The notes under the pieces: generated by a model
Told to the model about the DNA's origin: nothing
The model's input: only the letters and a program-made list of their open reading frames with translations
Databases searched by the model: none
Program-made: the position numbers and the translations under genes
Assembly (NCBI RefSeq): GCF_001905095.1
Contig: NZ_LWLS01000001.1
Location: forward strand, 234,581-298,580
Source: Micromonospora sp. CB01531
Lineage (GTDB): Bacteria; Actinomycetota; Actinomycetes; Mycobacteriales; Micromonosporaceae
Length of the DNA: 64,000 nucleotides
Reading direction: 5' to 3'
Shown: positions 10,349-18,541 of the stretch, piece by piece
Layout of the letters: every line of letters begins with the position of its first letter
How positions within the stretch are numbered: the first letter of the stretch is position 1

Positions 10349-10726
10349 TCAGCCGGCGGTGTCGGACAGCTCGTGCCCGGTCGCGGAGATCAGCCGGGGC
10401 AGGTCGGCGGCGCGTACCGCGGGGAGCACCAGCAGCTCTCCGTCGTCGAGCCGGACGACCGCCCGGCCCCGCGCGTCGGCGGTCAGCTCGGCGACCCGCG
10501 CCCAGGGGATCCGCCGCTGCCCGGCGAGCGCCCGCAGCCGCAGCTCATGGGAGTCCGCGTCGGTGCCGCCCCGCCAGGCCCAGAGCGCGACCGCCAGCGG
10601 GATCAGCAGGACCCAGAGCAGCCACCAGCGGGCGGTGGCCAGGGGTAGCGCGCCGAGGAACGCGACGATCGCGGCGACCAGGATCGCCTGGTTGTGGCGG
10701 AAACGGATGGTGTCGGCGCGGCTCAC
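10349..10726 (-). CDS. PH-domain-containing small membrane protein
   Basis: A 125-residue protein. Two adjacent hydrophobic helices lie at about residues 15-50 (ILVAAIVAFLGALPLATARW and WLLWVLLIPLAVALWAW). A small beta-rich domain follows, with IPWARVAELTADARGRAVVR, typical of bacterial PH-like domains anchored at the cytoplasmic face. The GTG start has GGAGG immediately upstream. The function is unknown. It converges on the hydroxyacid dehydrogenase. Confidence 0.8.
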   Translation of the reverse strand: MSRADTIRFRHNQAILVAAIVAFLGALPLATARWWLLWVLLIPLAVALWAWRGGTDADSHELRLRALAGQRRIPWARVAELTADARGRAVVRLDDGELLVLPAVRAADLPRLISATGHELSDTAG

Positions 10727-10973
10727 CCTCCGATGATCGCACCCCTGGCCGGGCGGGTGCCGGCCGGGCGGGAGGCCGGTGGCCGGTGGCTGGTGGCATA
10801 GATGTGAGCGGCATCACGTGCGGCATCCGTAACCAGCCGTGCCCGGGATCGTTTCTCGGCGTGGCCGTGCCGGTTCCCGCCGGCCTCGGTCATGCCCGTC
10901 GCCGCCGCCCACCGTTGACCCCGCCCGCCCGCAGTCGCTCCCGCCCCGTGTCCCCCTCACGAAGGCGCCCGCC

Positions 10974-13343
10974 GTGCCCGTCACCCACCCCGCCGGTGAT
11001 CATCGCCGGCCACCGCTCGCCGACCTCGTCGTGGCGCTCGCCGGCACGCTGTTCGTCCTCGCCGGGGCCGCCGGCCTCGTCCCGGCCCTGTCCGGCGTGG
11101 CGCTCGCCGTCGCTGGCGGCTGCGCACTGGCCTGCGTGCGGCTGGCCTGGCTGGCCGGCGCCCCGCCCACAACAGCCGGACCGGACGCGCCGGCTCCCGA
11201 CCCGACCCGCCGCGCCGAAGGCGATCTGGTCCCGGCCGGCCAGCACGGGCCGAACCCGCCGGTGGCGCGCGACCCGGCCCGCCCCGCCCGGGCGCGGACC
11301 GGTCGGCAGGTCCGGCGCGCCGCGCTGACCCGCCGGGTCGCCACCATCCTCGACGCCGCGGTGCTGGCCGCCGGGCTGACCGTCGCCGTGCTGCCGCTGA
11401 CCGACCCGGCGCACCGGCTGCCGGTCGCGTTGGCCGGCCTCGCGGTGGCCGCCCCGCTGTACGCCGTGGCCTTGCTCCGGCTCCCCGGCCGCTCCCGGCT
11501 CACCGGGGCCGAGCGGCTCCGGCGGGCCGTCGACGTCCTCGGGCTCGGCCTCAGCCTGGTCTTCGCGGGCTGGGTGCTGCTGCCGCCCGGCGAGGTGCCC
11601 TCGGTGGCGCGTACCGCGAGCGTCGCCGGCGCGACCGGGCTGGCGGTGCTGCTGGTGGCCGCGCTGGCGAACCGGCGTCGCCGCCCGGGCGCGGCGCGCT
11701 GCCAAGCCGGAGCGGCGGCCACCCTCGCCGGGCTGGCCCTCCTCGTGGTGCTGCTCGCCTACCGCGCGCCGGACCGCGCCGTCCTGGGCGTCGCGCCCCT
11801 GTTGCTGGTCGGCGCGCTGCTCACCGCCAGCGGCGCCCGGCGCAGCGCCGCCGGGGAGCGACCCCGACCCGGCGGGTTCCCGGTCGCCTGGCCGGGGCTG
11901 ACCGCCCCGGCCGGCATCGCGGCGCTCGCGGCCGGTCATCACCTGTGGACGGTGGGCGAGTTCACCGGCACCGCGGTCGCCCTGGGGCTGGCGGTCATCC
12001 CGCCGATGGTGCTCCGGGAACTGCTCACCGCCGCCGACCAGCGCCGGCGCGTCGCCCGGCTGGCCGCCCGTGAGGCGCGACTGCGCGATCTGGTCGGCGA
12101 CGACCGGCCGGCCGGCCCGGCGTCCACCATGGCCCCGGTCGACCGGGCCGGGCTGCTGCGCGAGCTGGCCCGGCGGACGGGTGGCGCGCTGCTGGTCATC
12201 GACCTGCACGCGCCGGACGGCCGGGCCGTGGAGGCGCCGGTGCTGGTCCAGGTCACCGGCCGGATCCGGGCCGGCTGCGGCAGCACCGATCTGGTGGCCC
12301 GGCTCGCCGATCACGAGTTCGCCGTGCTGACCGACGTCGGGCCGGTGCTCGCGTTCGCGCTGGGCACCCGGCTGCTGGCCGCGCTGGGCGCACCCTACCC
12401 ACGGCCCGCCGGGGCGATCCGGCTCCAGGTCGGCGTCGGGCTGGCCGAGACCAGCGGCGGCGATGCGGAGGACGTGCTGCGCCAGGCCGACCTGGCCCGG
12501 CGCCGCGCGGTGCAGCTCGGCCGCGACCGGGTCGAGTGGTACGACGCCTACCTCGAGGAGCAGCTGGTCCGCCGGCTGGACCTGGAACGGGAGCTGCCCG
12601 GCGCGGTCGCCCGGGGCGAACTGGATCTGGTCTTCCAGCCGGTGCTGGCCCTGGCCGACCGGCACCCGGTGGGCACCGAGGCGCTGCTGCGCTGGCGCAG
12701 CCCGGTGCTGGGCACGGTGCTGCCGGACGAGCTGCTGCCCGTCGCGGCGGATCTCGATCTGGTCGGCGAGGTGGGGCGATGGGTGCTCGACCGGGCCTGC
12801 CGGCAGCTCGCTGCCTGGTCCGGCGGGGGCCGGGAACTGTGGATGGCCGTCAACGTCACGCCCCGGGAGCTTGCCGCGCCGGACTTCGTCACCCGCACCG
12901 CGACCGCGCTGGCCGCGTACGACGTGCCGCCGGAACGCCTCGTGGTGGAGGTGGCCGAGCCCGCGGTCGGCGCGGAACTGTCCACCGTGGTGGCCCGGCT
13001 CGCCGGCCTGCGCTCCCTCGGGGTGCGGACCGCGCTGGACGACTTCCGGGCCGAGCACGCCTCCCTGGCCCAGCTCCGTCGGCTGCCGATCGACCTGCTC
13101 AAGGTCGGTCCGCACCTGGTCGGTCCGGCCACGGAGGGGCAGCGCCCGCTGATCGAGGTGGTGGCCAACCTGGGCGACCGGCTGGGCCTGGAGGTGGTGG
13201 TCGAAGGGCTGGAGTCCGAGGCGCAGGTGGCCGAGGCCCGCCGCGCCGGTTGCCGCTACGGCCAGGGTTTCGCCCTCGCCCGCCCGGCCACCGCTGAGCG
13301 GGTGGAGGCGTGGTTCGAGGAGTTTCCGGCCGCCCCGCGATGA
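10974..13343 (+). CDS. Membrane GGDEF/EAL-like protein with degenerate GGDEF and altered EAL loop
   Basis: A 789-residue protein. The N-terminal half holds about eight to ten hydrophobic helices, followed by a degenerate GGDEF region (LADHEFAVL where GGDEF should be, around residue 440) and a C-terminal EAL domain. EAL residues kept are the E of TEALLRW, the N of AVNVTPREL, the E of VEVAEPAV, DD in LDDF, the K of LLKVG, the E of VEGLE and the Q of YGQGF. Loop 6, normally DDFGTGYSS, reads DDFRAEHAS, and KID is KVG. Diguanylate cyclase activity is therefore unlikely and phosphodiesterase activity is doubtful, so c-di-GMP binding is possible. I chose GTG 10974 because GAAGG lies ten bases upstream. 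A paralogue with intact motifs is at 23028-25478. Confidence 0.85.
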   Translation: MPVTHPAGDHRRPPLADLVVALAGTLFVLAGAAGLVPALSGVALAVAGGCALACVRLAWLAGAPPTTAGPDAPAPDPTRRAEGDLVPAGQHGPNPPVARDPARPARARTGRQVRRAALTRRVATILDAAVLAAGLTVAVLPLTDPAHRLPVALAGLAVAAPLYAVALLRLPGRSRLTGAERLRRAVDVLGLGLSLVFAGWVLLPPGEVPSVARTASVAGATGLAVLLVAALANRRRRPGAARCQAGAAATLAGLALLVVLLAYRAPDRAVLGVAPLLLVGALLTASGARRSAAGERPRPGGFPVAWPGLTAPAGIAALAAGHHLWTVGEFTGTAVALGLAVIPPMVLRELLTAADQRRRVARLAAREARLRDLVGDDRPAGPASTMAPVDRAGLLRELARRTGGALLVIDLHAPDGRAVEAPVLVQVTGRIRAGCGSTDLVARLADHEFAVLTDVGPVLAFALGTRLLAALGAPYPRPAGAIRLQVGVGLAETSGGDAEDVLRQADLARRRAVQLGRDRVEWYDAYLEEQLVRRLDLERELPGAVARGELDLVFQPVLALADRHPVGTEALLRWRSPVLGTVLPDELLPVAADLDLVGEVGRWVLDRACRQLAAWSGGGRELWMAVNVTPRELAAPDFVTRTATALAAYDVPPERLVVEVAEPAVGAELSTVVARLAGLRSLGVRTALDDFRAEHASLAQLRRLPIDLLKVGPHLVGPATEGQRPLIEVVANLGDRLGLEVVVEGLESEAQVAEARRAGCRYGQGFALARPATAERVEAWFEEFPAAPR

Positions 13344-13478
13344 CCCGGCCGGCGATGGTCGGCCGTTGCACCGTCCAGCAGCAGGCGCGTGCATTGCCAC
13401 CGTCCGCCCGGCTGGTGATGCTGTTCCTCGGTGGATGCCAGATCGTCTGCGGAATCATGGGGAAGGCGCGGTGAAGCC

Positions 13479-15808
13479 GTGAGCCGTCGAGCGCTGCACG
13501 AGGGTTGGGTGCTGCGGGCCGGGCCCGGCCCGCAGGTGCCGCCGGAGGTCGCCGAGGTGGCGGTGCCGGCCACCGTACCGGGCTGCGTGCACACCGACCT
13601 GCTGGCCGCCGGCCTCATCCCCGACCCGTTCCTGGACGACAACGAGACCCGGCTGGGCTGGATCGGGCGTACCGACTGGGTCTACGAGACCACCTTCGAC
13701 TGGTGGCCGGGCGACGCCGAGCGGGTGGACCTGGTCTGCGCCGGCTTGGACACGGTTGCCACGGTGGCCCTCAACGGCACCGAGGTCGGCCGCACCGAGA
13801 ATCAGCACCGCGGCTACCGGTTCGCCGTCGGGCCGCTGCTGCGGGGCGGTTCGAACACGCTGACCGTCCGCTTCGACTCGCCGTACCGCTACGCGGAGGC
13901 GCAGCGGGACCGGCTCGGTGACCGGCCGAACGCGTACCCGGAGCCGTTCCACTTCATCCGCAAGACGGCCTGCAACTTCGGCTGGGACTGGGGTCCCACG
14001 CTGGTGACCGCCGGCATCTGGCAGGAGATCGGGCTGCACGCCTGGTCGGTCGCCCGGCTGGCCACCGTCCGCCCGCTGACCACGGTTGACGGCGACACCG
14101 GCCGGGTGGAGCTGCACGTCGAGGTGGAGCGGGTGGCGGACGCGCCGGTCACCGTGCAGGCCACCGTGGGGGGCAGCGCCACCGAGGTCACCGTCCCGGC
14201 GGGGGAGTGCAGAGCCGTGCTGGCCCTCACCGTCCGCGACCCCGAGCGATGGTGGCCGGTGGGGTACGGCGAGCAGCCGCGCTACGACCTCGAGGTGACC
14301 CTGCGCGCCGCGGACGGCCGGGCGCTGGACGGCTGGTCCCGCCGGATCGGCTTCCGCTCGATACGCCTGGACACCGCCCCCGACGCGCACGGCTCCGCGT
14401 TCACCCTGCACGTCAACGAGGTGCCGGTCTTCGTCCGGGGAGTCAACTGGATCCCCGACGACGCCTTTCCCAACCGCGTCACGCGGGAGCGGCTGGCCGA
14501 ACGTCTCGCGCAGGCGGTCGGGGCGAACGTCAACCTGCTGCGGGTCTGGGGCGGTGGCCAGTACGAGTCGGCGGACTTCTACGAACTCGCCGACGAACTT
14601 GGCCTGCTGGTGCAGCAGGACTTCCTCTTCGCCTGCGCCGCGTACCCGGAGGAGGAGCCGTTCCGCTCCGAGGTCGAGGCCGAGGCGCGGGAGCAGGTGA
14701 CCCGGCTGGCCGCCCACCCGTCGCTGGTGCTCTGGACCGGCAACAACGAGAACATCTGGGGCTGGCACGACTGGGACTGGCAGGAACCGCTCGCCGGGCG
14801 GACCTGGGGGCGCGGCTACTACCTGGTGCTGCTGCCCCGGATCGTCGGCGAGCTGGATCCGACCCGGCCGTACTGGCCGGGCAGCCCGTGGTCGGGCCGG
14901 GAGGACGTGCACCCGAACGACCCGGCGTACGGGACCACGCACATCTGGGACGTGTGGAACACCGACGACTACCGGAAGTACCGGGAGTACGTGCCGCGGT
15001 TCGTCGCCGAGTTCGGCTACCAGGGGCCCCCGGCGTACGCGACCCGCGCCGGGCCCTCTCCGACGACCCGCTGGCGCCCGACTCACCCGGCATGGTCCAC
15101 CACCAGAAGGCGATTGACGGGGACCTGAAGCTGCGGCGCGGGCTGGACGCCCACCTGCCGGTGCCCGCCGACTTCGACGACTGGCACTACCTCACCCAGC
15201 TCAACCAGGCCCGGGCCGTCCAGCTCGGTGTCGAGCACTTCCGGTCCCACCGGCCGGTGTGTATGGGCACCGTCGTCTGGCAGCTCAACGACTGCTGGCC
15301 GGTCACCTCGTGGTCGGCGGTCGACGGCGACGGCCGCCGCAAGCCCCTCTGGTACGCGCTGCGCCGGGCGTACGCGGACCGGCTGCTCACCGTGCAGCCG
15401 CGGGACGGGGGGCTGGCCCTGGTGGCGGTGAACGAGACCGGCGAGGCGTGGCAGGTGCCGGCCATGGTCACCCGGCTCACCCTGGGGTGGGAGTCGAGGG
15501 CGACGACCGCGGTGGAGCTCGATGTTCCCGCGTACTCCTCGATGGTGGTGGCGCTGCCGGCGGAGCTGGCGCGGCCGGACGAGGCCCGGCGAGAGCTGCT
15601 CGTCGCCGAGCCCTGGGACTCGGCGGAGCGGGCGATCTGGTTCTTCGCCGAGGACCGCGAGATCGAGTGGCCGGCGGCGGAGCTGGACGCGACGGTCGAG
15701 CCGGTCGACGGCGGTCAGCTGGTGCAGGTGAGCGCGCGGACGGTGCTGCGCGACCTGACGCTCTTCCCGGACCGGCTGCACCCGTCGGCGGAGGTCGACC
15801 AGGCTGAC
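13479..15808 (+). pseudogene. Beta-mannosidase (glycoside hydrolase 2), 5' part; frameshifted and truncated by an insertion
   Basis: The GTG start encodes a GH2 beta-mannosidase: a jelly-roll sugar-binding domain (PGCVHTDLLAAGLIPDPF), an immunoglobulin-like domain, then the TIM barrel with the acid/base Glu in TGNNENIWGW and the nucleophile Glu in FVAEFGYQGPPAY. Around 15040-15056 the frame shifts by the equivalent of a one-base deletion. Downstream of it, SDDPLAPDSPGMVHH and GTVVWQLNDCWPVTSW continue in a second frame up to EVDQAD. There the coding sequence stops resembling the family, and it resumes at 17978. The frameshift alone would inactivate the gene. A sequencing error in a C-run cannot be excluded, but the insertion is independent damage. 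Confidence 0.88.
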
Positions 15809-15962
15809 CAACTTGATTATGAATCGTCAGTGATCATAGGTTGGTCGTGTGGACCTTCTTCGATTCTCACAGACCACGGCGCGTCTGTCGGTGTTCACCG
15901 GTGATGCTTGGTGTGTGGGCTGGTTCGGGGAGGATTCCGGTGACGTGGGCCGGTCGTGAGCG

Positions 15963-17972
15963 TTGGTTCTGCTCGATCGATGGTGGGTCGTTGAGCCGGT
16001 GAGCGGGAAGCTGCGGCTGGGCGAAGGCGAGACGGTCCGGACTGCGTGTGCCCGTGCTGTGCTCCGCGCGGGGGTGGATGAGGAAACCGGTGAGGTCCTG
16101 TCTGCGGCGGTGCTGGCGCGACGGGTCGGTTGGTGTGCTGATCTGGTGGCGGGCATGGTGGCCGCGCTGATCGGCGAGCATTGGAACAGCGTGGATGTGG
16201 AGGTGCTGGCCTGCGGGGTGGATGCGGGTGGGCGGAGGTTGCCGTCGAACGCGTGGATGGCGTTGCGGCGGCTGGGCTGGGCGGTGACCGCGCCTGGGGG
16301 TGTGCGGGTTAATGACCGGGTTGTGCGGATGGCGCAGGAGCAGGCGGGGCGTGTTCTTCGTTCGGCGGTGTGGCGTGCCGGTGTGACCGCCGGGGTCCTG
16401 GCGGTGTGGCCGGCCGATCCGTGTAGGCGCACCCCCGCGGAGTGGGATCAGGTCCGCCAGGCGATCCCGGGCGGGCAGCATCTGCCGTCCAGCGTCATCA
16501 AGGGCCGCACCCGGCAGGTCGTCACGTTCGGCAAGGCCAATGGTCGGCTGCCGGTGGACGTGTTCGAACTCGAAGGCGTCCCGAGGATTCCGCGGATGTT
16601 GCTGCTGGCCGCGTGTGATCGGCAGCAGGCCACCATCGAGCGCAGCGACACCGACCCGGCGAAGGCGCTGCTGCGGCTGCAACTGCCCACCCGACCGGAT
16701 CCGCGAGGGTATCGGGACTGGACGTGGGTCGAGTGTCCGACCCGGCTGCCGTCCACGGTTCCCGCCGCGGCGGTGCTGCACCTGCCCACCCTGCGCCTCA
16801 TCGACGGGACGGTGCGTGCCGACATGGCATACACGCACCCGGTGCCGAAAGCCGCGCGCACCGGCCATACCGTAGCGGTCGGTGTGGACTGGGGTCTCAA
16901 CACCCTGATCAGCGCCGGTGCCCTACGACTGGGTAAGGATGGCCGGATCACGGCGTTGGGGGCTGGTGGACAGTTCCGCGCCGCCGGCATCCTGGCCAAG
17001 CAGCACCGCCTGCGCCGCCACAGTGAGCGGCTGCATGCGAAGGCCGACCAGTACGCGCGGCTGCTCGGCGGCCGCCCTGACGAGCAGCTGAGAGCGAAGC
17101 ACGAGGTGCTGGCCGGCGAGATCCGCCACGTGTCCGCCCGCCGCCAAAACTTGAACGACGCGCTCGCGTGGGCTGCCGCCCGGTGGACGGTGGACCAGGC
17201 GATCGCCGCCCGGGCGACGGCGATCTACCTGGAAGACCTGCGGTCGATGGAAGCCAAGGGCATGGGGCGCACCCTGAATACCCGCCTGTCCCAGCAGGTC
17301 CGCGGAAAGATCAGCGATCGGATGCGGCACCTCGCCGCCGAGCATGGGATCGCCGTGGTCACCGTCCCCGCCCGGAACACGTCCAAACACTGCCCTCAAT
17401 GTTTGACCCCGCTGCGGCACCGTAGAGCCCCCGACAAGCCGACCGTGGCCGGCTGGAAGTGGGCTATCTGCCCCAACCAGTCCTGCCGGTGGCAGGGCGA
17501 CCGCGACAACGGCGCCTGGCGGCGTATCGCCGCCCGCGGACTCACCCACCAAGCCAAAACCATCACCGACAAGACCACCGGCGCCATGGTGATCCGCACG
17601 GTCGTCGACACCCTCGAAGCCAGCGCCGTCGTCACCCCCAGCGCTGCTAATGCCAGCCGGAGGGACCGGTCGAAGACCGGCCCCACCCGGCCCCACGCTT
17701 CACGCCCCGCGCCCAGGCGACGCGGGGCACCCTCCCCCACCCGGCCCCACGGCCAGGCGGGCAAGCGTCCGGAGGGACACGCACCAACGGACCGGAAGCT
17801 GCCCCGCGCAGCCCACCGACACCAGGGCGTGAACACGATCAGCACACCCACCGCCGGCCACCGGCCACGCGGAGCCGCCTTGGGCGCGGGATTCCATCTC
17901 CACGCCCACGCGACCCCACCACGGTGGGAAACGATCCCGGAAACCCCATCCGACTCAGGATCGCTAAGCTGA
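15963..17972 (+). CDS. tnpB: TnpB-family RNA-guided nuclease (RuvC plus zinc ribbon)
   Basis: An open frame of 669 codons from a TTG at 15963; GTG 15999 is another possible start. The RuvC catalytic triad is complete: Asp309 in VGVDWGLNT, Glu424 in IYLEDLRS, and Asp515 in GDRDNGAW. The zinc ribbon ligands are Cys477, Cys480, Cys503 and Cys508 (CPQC...CPNQSC). About 300 residues precede the RuvC-I motif, longer than in compact TnpBs of about 400 residues. The last 110 codons are Pro/Arg/His-rich with no domain and probably overlap a guide-RNA scaffold. The same frame is open upstream from GTG 15849 (DLLRFSQTTARLSVFTGDAW) but is cut by TGA at 15957, so the protein may have lost its first 38 or so residues. 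TnpB proteins cut DNA next to a short motif using an omega-RNA; activity here is inferred. Confidence 0.8.
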   Translation: MVLLDRWWVVEPVSGKLRLGEGETVRTACARAVLRAGVDEETGEVLSAAVLARRVGWCADLVAGMVAALIGEHWNSVDVEVLACGVDAGGRRLPSNAWMALRRLGWAVTAPGGVRVNDRVVRMAQEQAGRVLRSAVWRAGVTAGVLAVWPADPCRRTPAEWDQVRQAIPGGQHLPSSVIKGRTRQVVTFGKANGRLPVDVFELEGVPRIPRMLLLAACDRQQATIERSDTDPAKALLRLQLPTRPDPRGYRDWTWVECPTRLPSTVPAAAVLHLPTLRLIDGTVRADMAYTHPVPKAARTGHTVAVGVDWGLNTLISAGALRLGKDGRITALGAGGQFRAAGILAKQHRLRRHSERLHAKADQYARLLGGRPDEQLRAKHEVLAGEIRHVSARRQNLNDALAWAAARWTVDQAIAARATAIYLEDLRSMEAKGMGRTLNTRLSQQVRGKISDRMRHLAAEHGIAVVTVPARNTSKHCPQCLTPLRHRRAPDKPTVAGWKWAICPNQSCRWQGDRDNGAWRRIAARGLTHQAKTITDKTTGAMVIRTVVDTLEASAVVTPSAANASRRDRSKTGPTRPHASRPAPRRRGAPSPTRPHGQAGKRPEGHAPTDRKLPRAAHRHQGVNTISTPTAGHRPRGAALGAGFHLHAHATPPRWETIPETPSDSGSLS

Positions 17973-17977
17973 TCAGG
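17660..17977 (+). ncRNA. Candidate omega-RNA scaffold at the right end of the TnpB element
   Basis: In characterised TnpB elements the guide RNA overlaps the 3' end of tnpB, and its guide reads into the DNA just outside the right end. Here the low-complexity tail of the ORF contains strong hairpins, including CCGGTC-GAA-GACCGG (about 17664-17678) and GCCCCGCG...CGCGGGGC (about 17704-17728), then smaller stems up to the element end. The guide would begin at about 17978 in mannosidase sequence. This is positional and structural inference only. Confidence 0.35.
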
Positions 17978-18097
17978 GACGCTCTCGTCACCCTGCTGCC
18001 GGGCGATTCGGCGGCGTTCACCGTGCGCGCGGACGTGCCGCTCGACCTGGCCGCGCTGACCACCCGACCGGTGCTGCGCTGCGTCAACGACATGTGA
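17978..18097 (+). pseudogene. Beta-mannosidase 3' fragment
   Basis: An orphan C-terminal piece of the GH2 beta-mannosidase, reading ALVTLLPGDSAAFTVRADV and then about 20 more residues to the TGA at 18095-18097. It joins in frame to the end of the 5' part at 15808 if the TnpB element is removed. It has no start codon of its own. Confidence 0.75.
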
Positions 18098-18150
18098 AAG
18101 GAATGGGCTGGTCGCCGTCGTGCTGGCCCTGTTCGAGATTGCGACCTCGA

Positions 18151-18177
18151 CTTGAAGGTTTCCTCAAGTGCTAAAGT
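18151..18177 (+). promoter_or_regulatory. Probable promoter and ArsR-type operator of the arsR-sulP operon
   Basis: A dyad, CTTGAAGG then TTTCCTCAAG (18151-18168), lies directly upstream of a TAAAGT -10-like box (18172-18177). Short AT-containing inverted repeats overlapping the promoter are the usual ArsR-family autorepression sites. Autoregulation is inferred. Confidence 0.45.
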
Positions 18178-18202
18178 CTTCATGGATTTGGGAGGGGTTG
18201 CT

Positions 18203-18541
18203 GTGTCGGTGCCGCTGTATCAGGCGAAGGCGGAGCTGTTCCGCACCCTCGGGCACCCGGTCCGCATCCGGGTGCTCGAACTGCTTCAGGACGGGCCGAA
18301 GCCGGTCCGTGACCTGCTCGCCGCCATCGACGTCGAGGCGTCCAACCTCTCCCAGCAACTCGCCGTGCTGCGCCGGGCCGGCATGGTCACCTCCTACCGG
18401 GACGGGCCGCTGGTCATCTATTCCCTCAGCACTCCCGACGTGGCCGACCTGCTGGCTGCCGGTCGGCGGATCCTCGGCGCGGTCCTCACTGACCGGGACG
18501 CCCTCCTCGACGAACTGCGCGCCTCCGAGGCCGACCGGTGA
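18203..18541 (+). CDS. ArsR-family winged-helix transcriptional regulator
   Basis: A 112-residue repressor-type protein. The ArsR fold starts at the N-terminus (AELFRTLGHPVRIRVLELL), the recognition region is ASNLSQQLAVLRRAGMV, and the wing is YRDGPLVIYSL. There is no CxC metal motif in the recognition helix, so metal sensing is not supported; redox or anion signals are possible. I chose GTG 18203 because GGGAGGGG lies five bases upstream; ATG 18182 is in frame but has no site. Its stop overlaps the GTG of the SulP gene by four bases (GTGA), so the two are translationally coupled and the regulator probably controls the transporter. Confidence 0.88.
   Translation: MSVPLYQAKAELFRTLGHPVRIRVLELLQDGPKPVRDLLAAIDVEASNLSQQLAVLRRAGMVTSYRDGPLVIYSLSTPDVADLLAAGRRILGAVLTDRDALLDELRASEADR

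Larger units (their letters stand above)
15809..17977 (+). mobile_element. TnpB-only insertion element (IS200/IS605- or IS607-like) inside the mannosidase gene
   Basis: Left and right limits come from the host gene. Mannosidase coding ends ...GTC GAC CAG GCT GAC at 15808 and resumes as ALVTLLPGDSAAF at 17981. GAC occurs on both sides (15806-15808 and 17978-17980), so the exact ends are uncertain by about three bases. Removing 15809-17980 restores the reading frame. The ends carry similar GCTGACCA/GCTGATCA words, and the left end has a TATGA...TCATA dyad. The only coding sequence is a TnpB homologue. No Y1 transposase or serine recombinase is present, so the copy is non-autonomous. Its third-codon GC is lower than that of the flanks near the 5' end, which suggests transfer. 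Confidence 0.75.

Noticed and set aside
15867..16868. Minus-strand 333-codon frame across the TnpB element
   Set aside because: Pro/His/Arg-rich with no recognisable domain, and it is the antisense of a frame that carries RuvC and zinc-ribbon motifs.
15809..17977. Tyrosine Y1 TnpA or serine recombinase hidden in the element
   Set aside because: All frames were checked by eye for HUH/Y1 or resolvase motifs and none were seen. The space left outside tnpB is too small.
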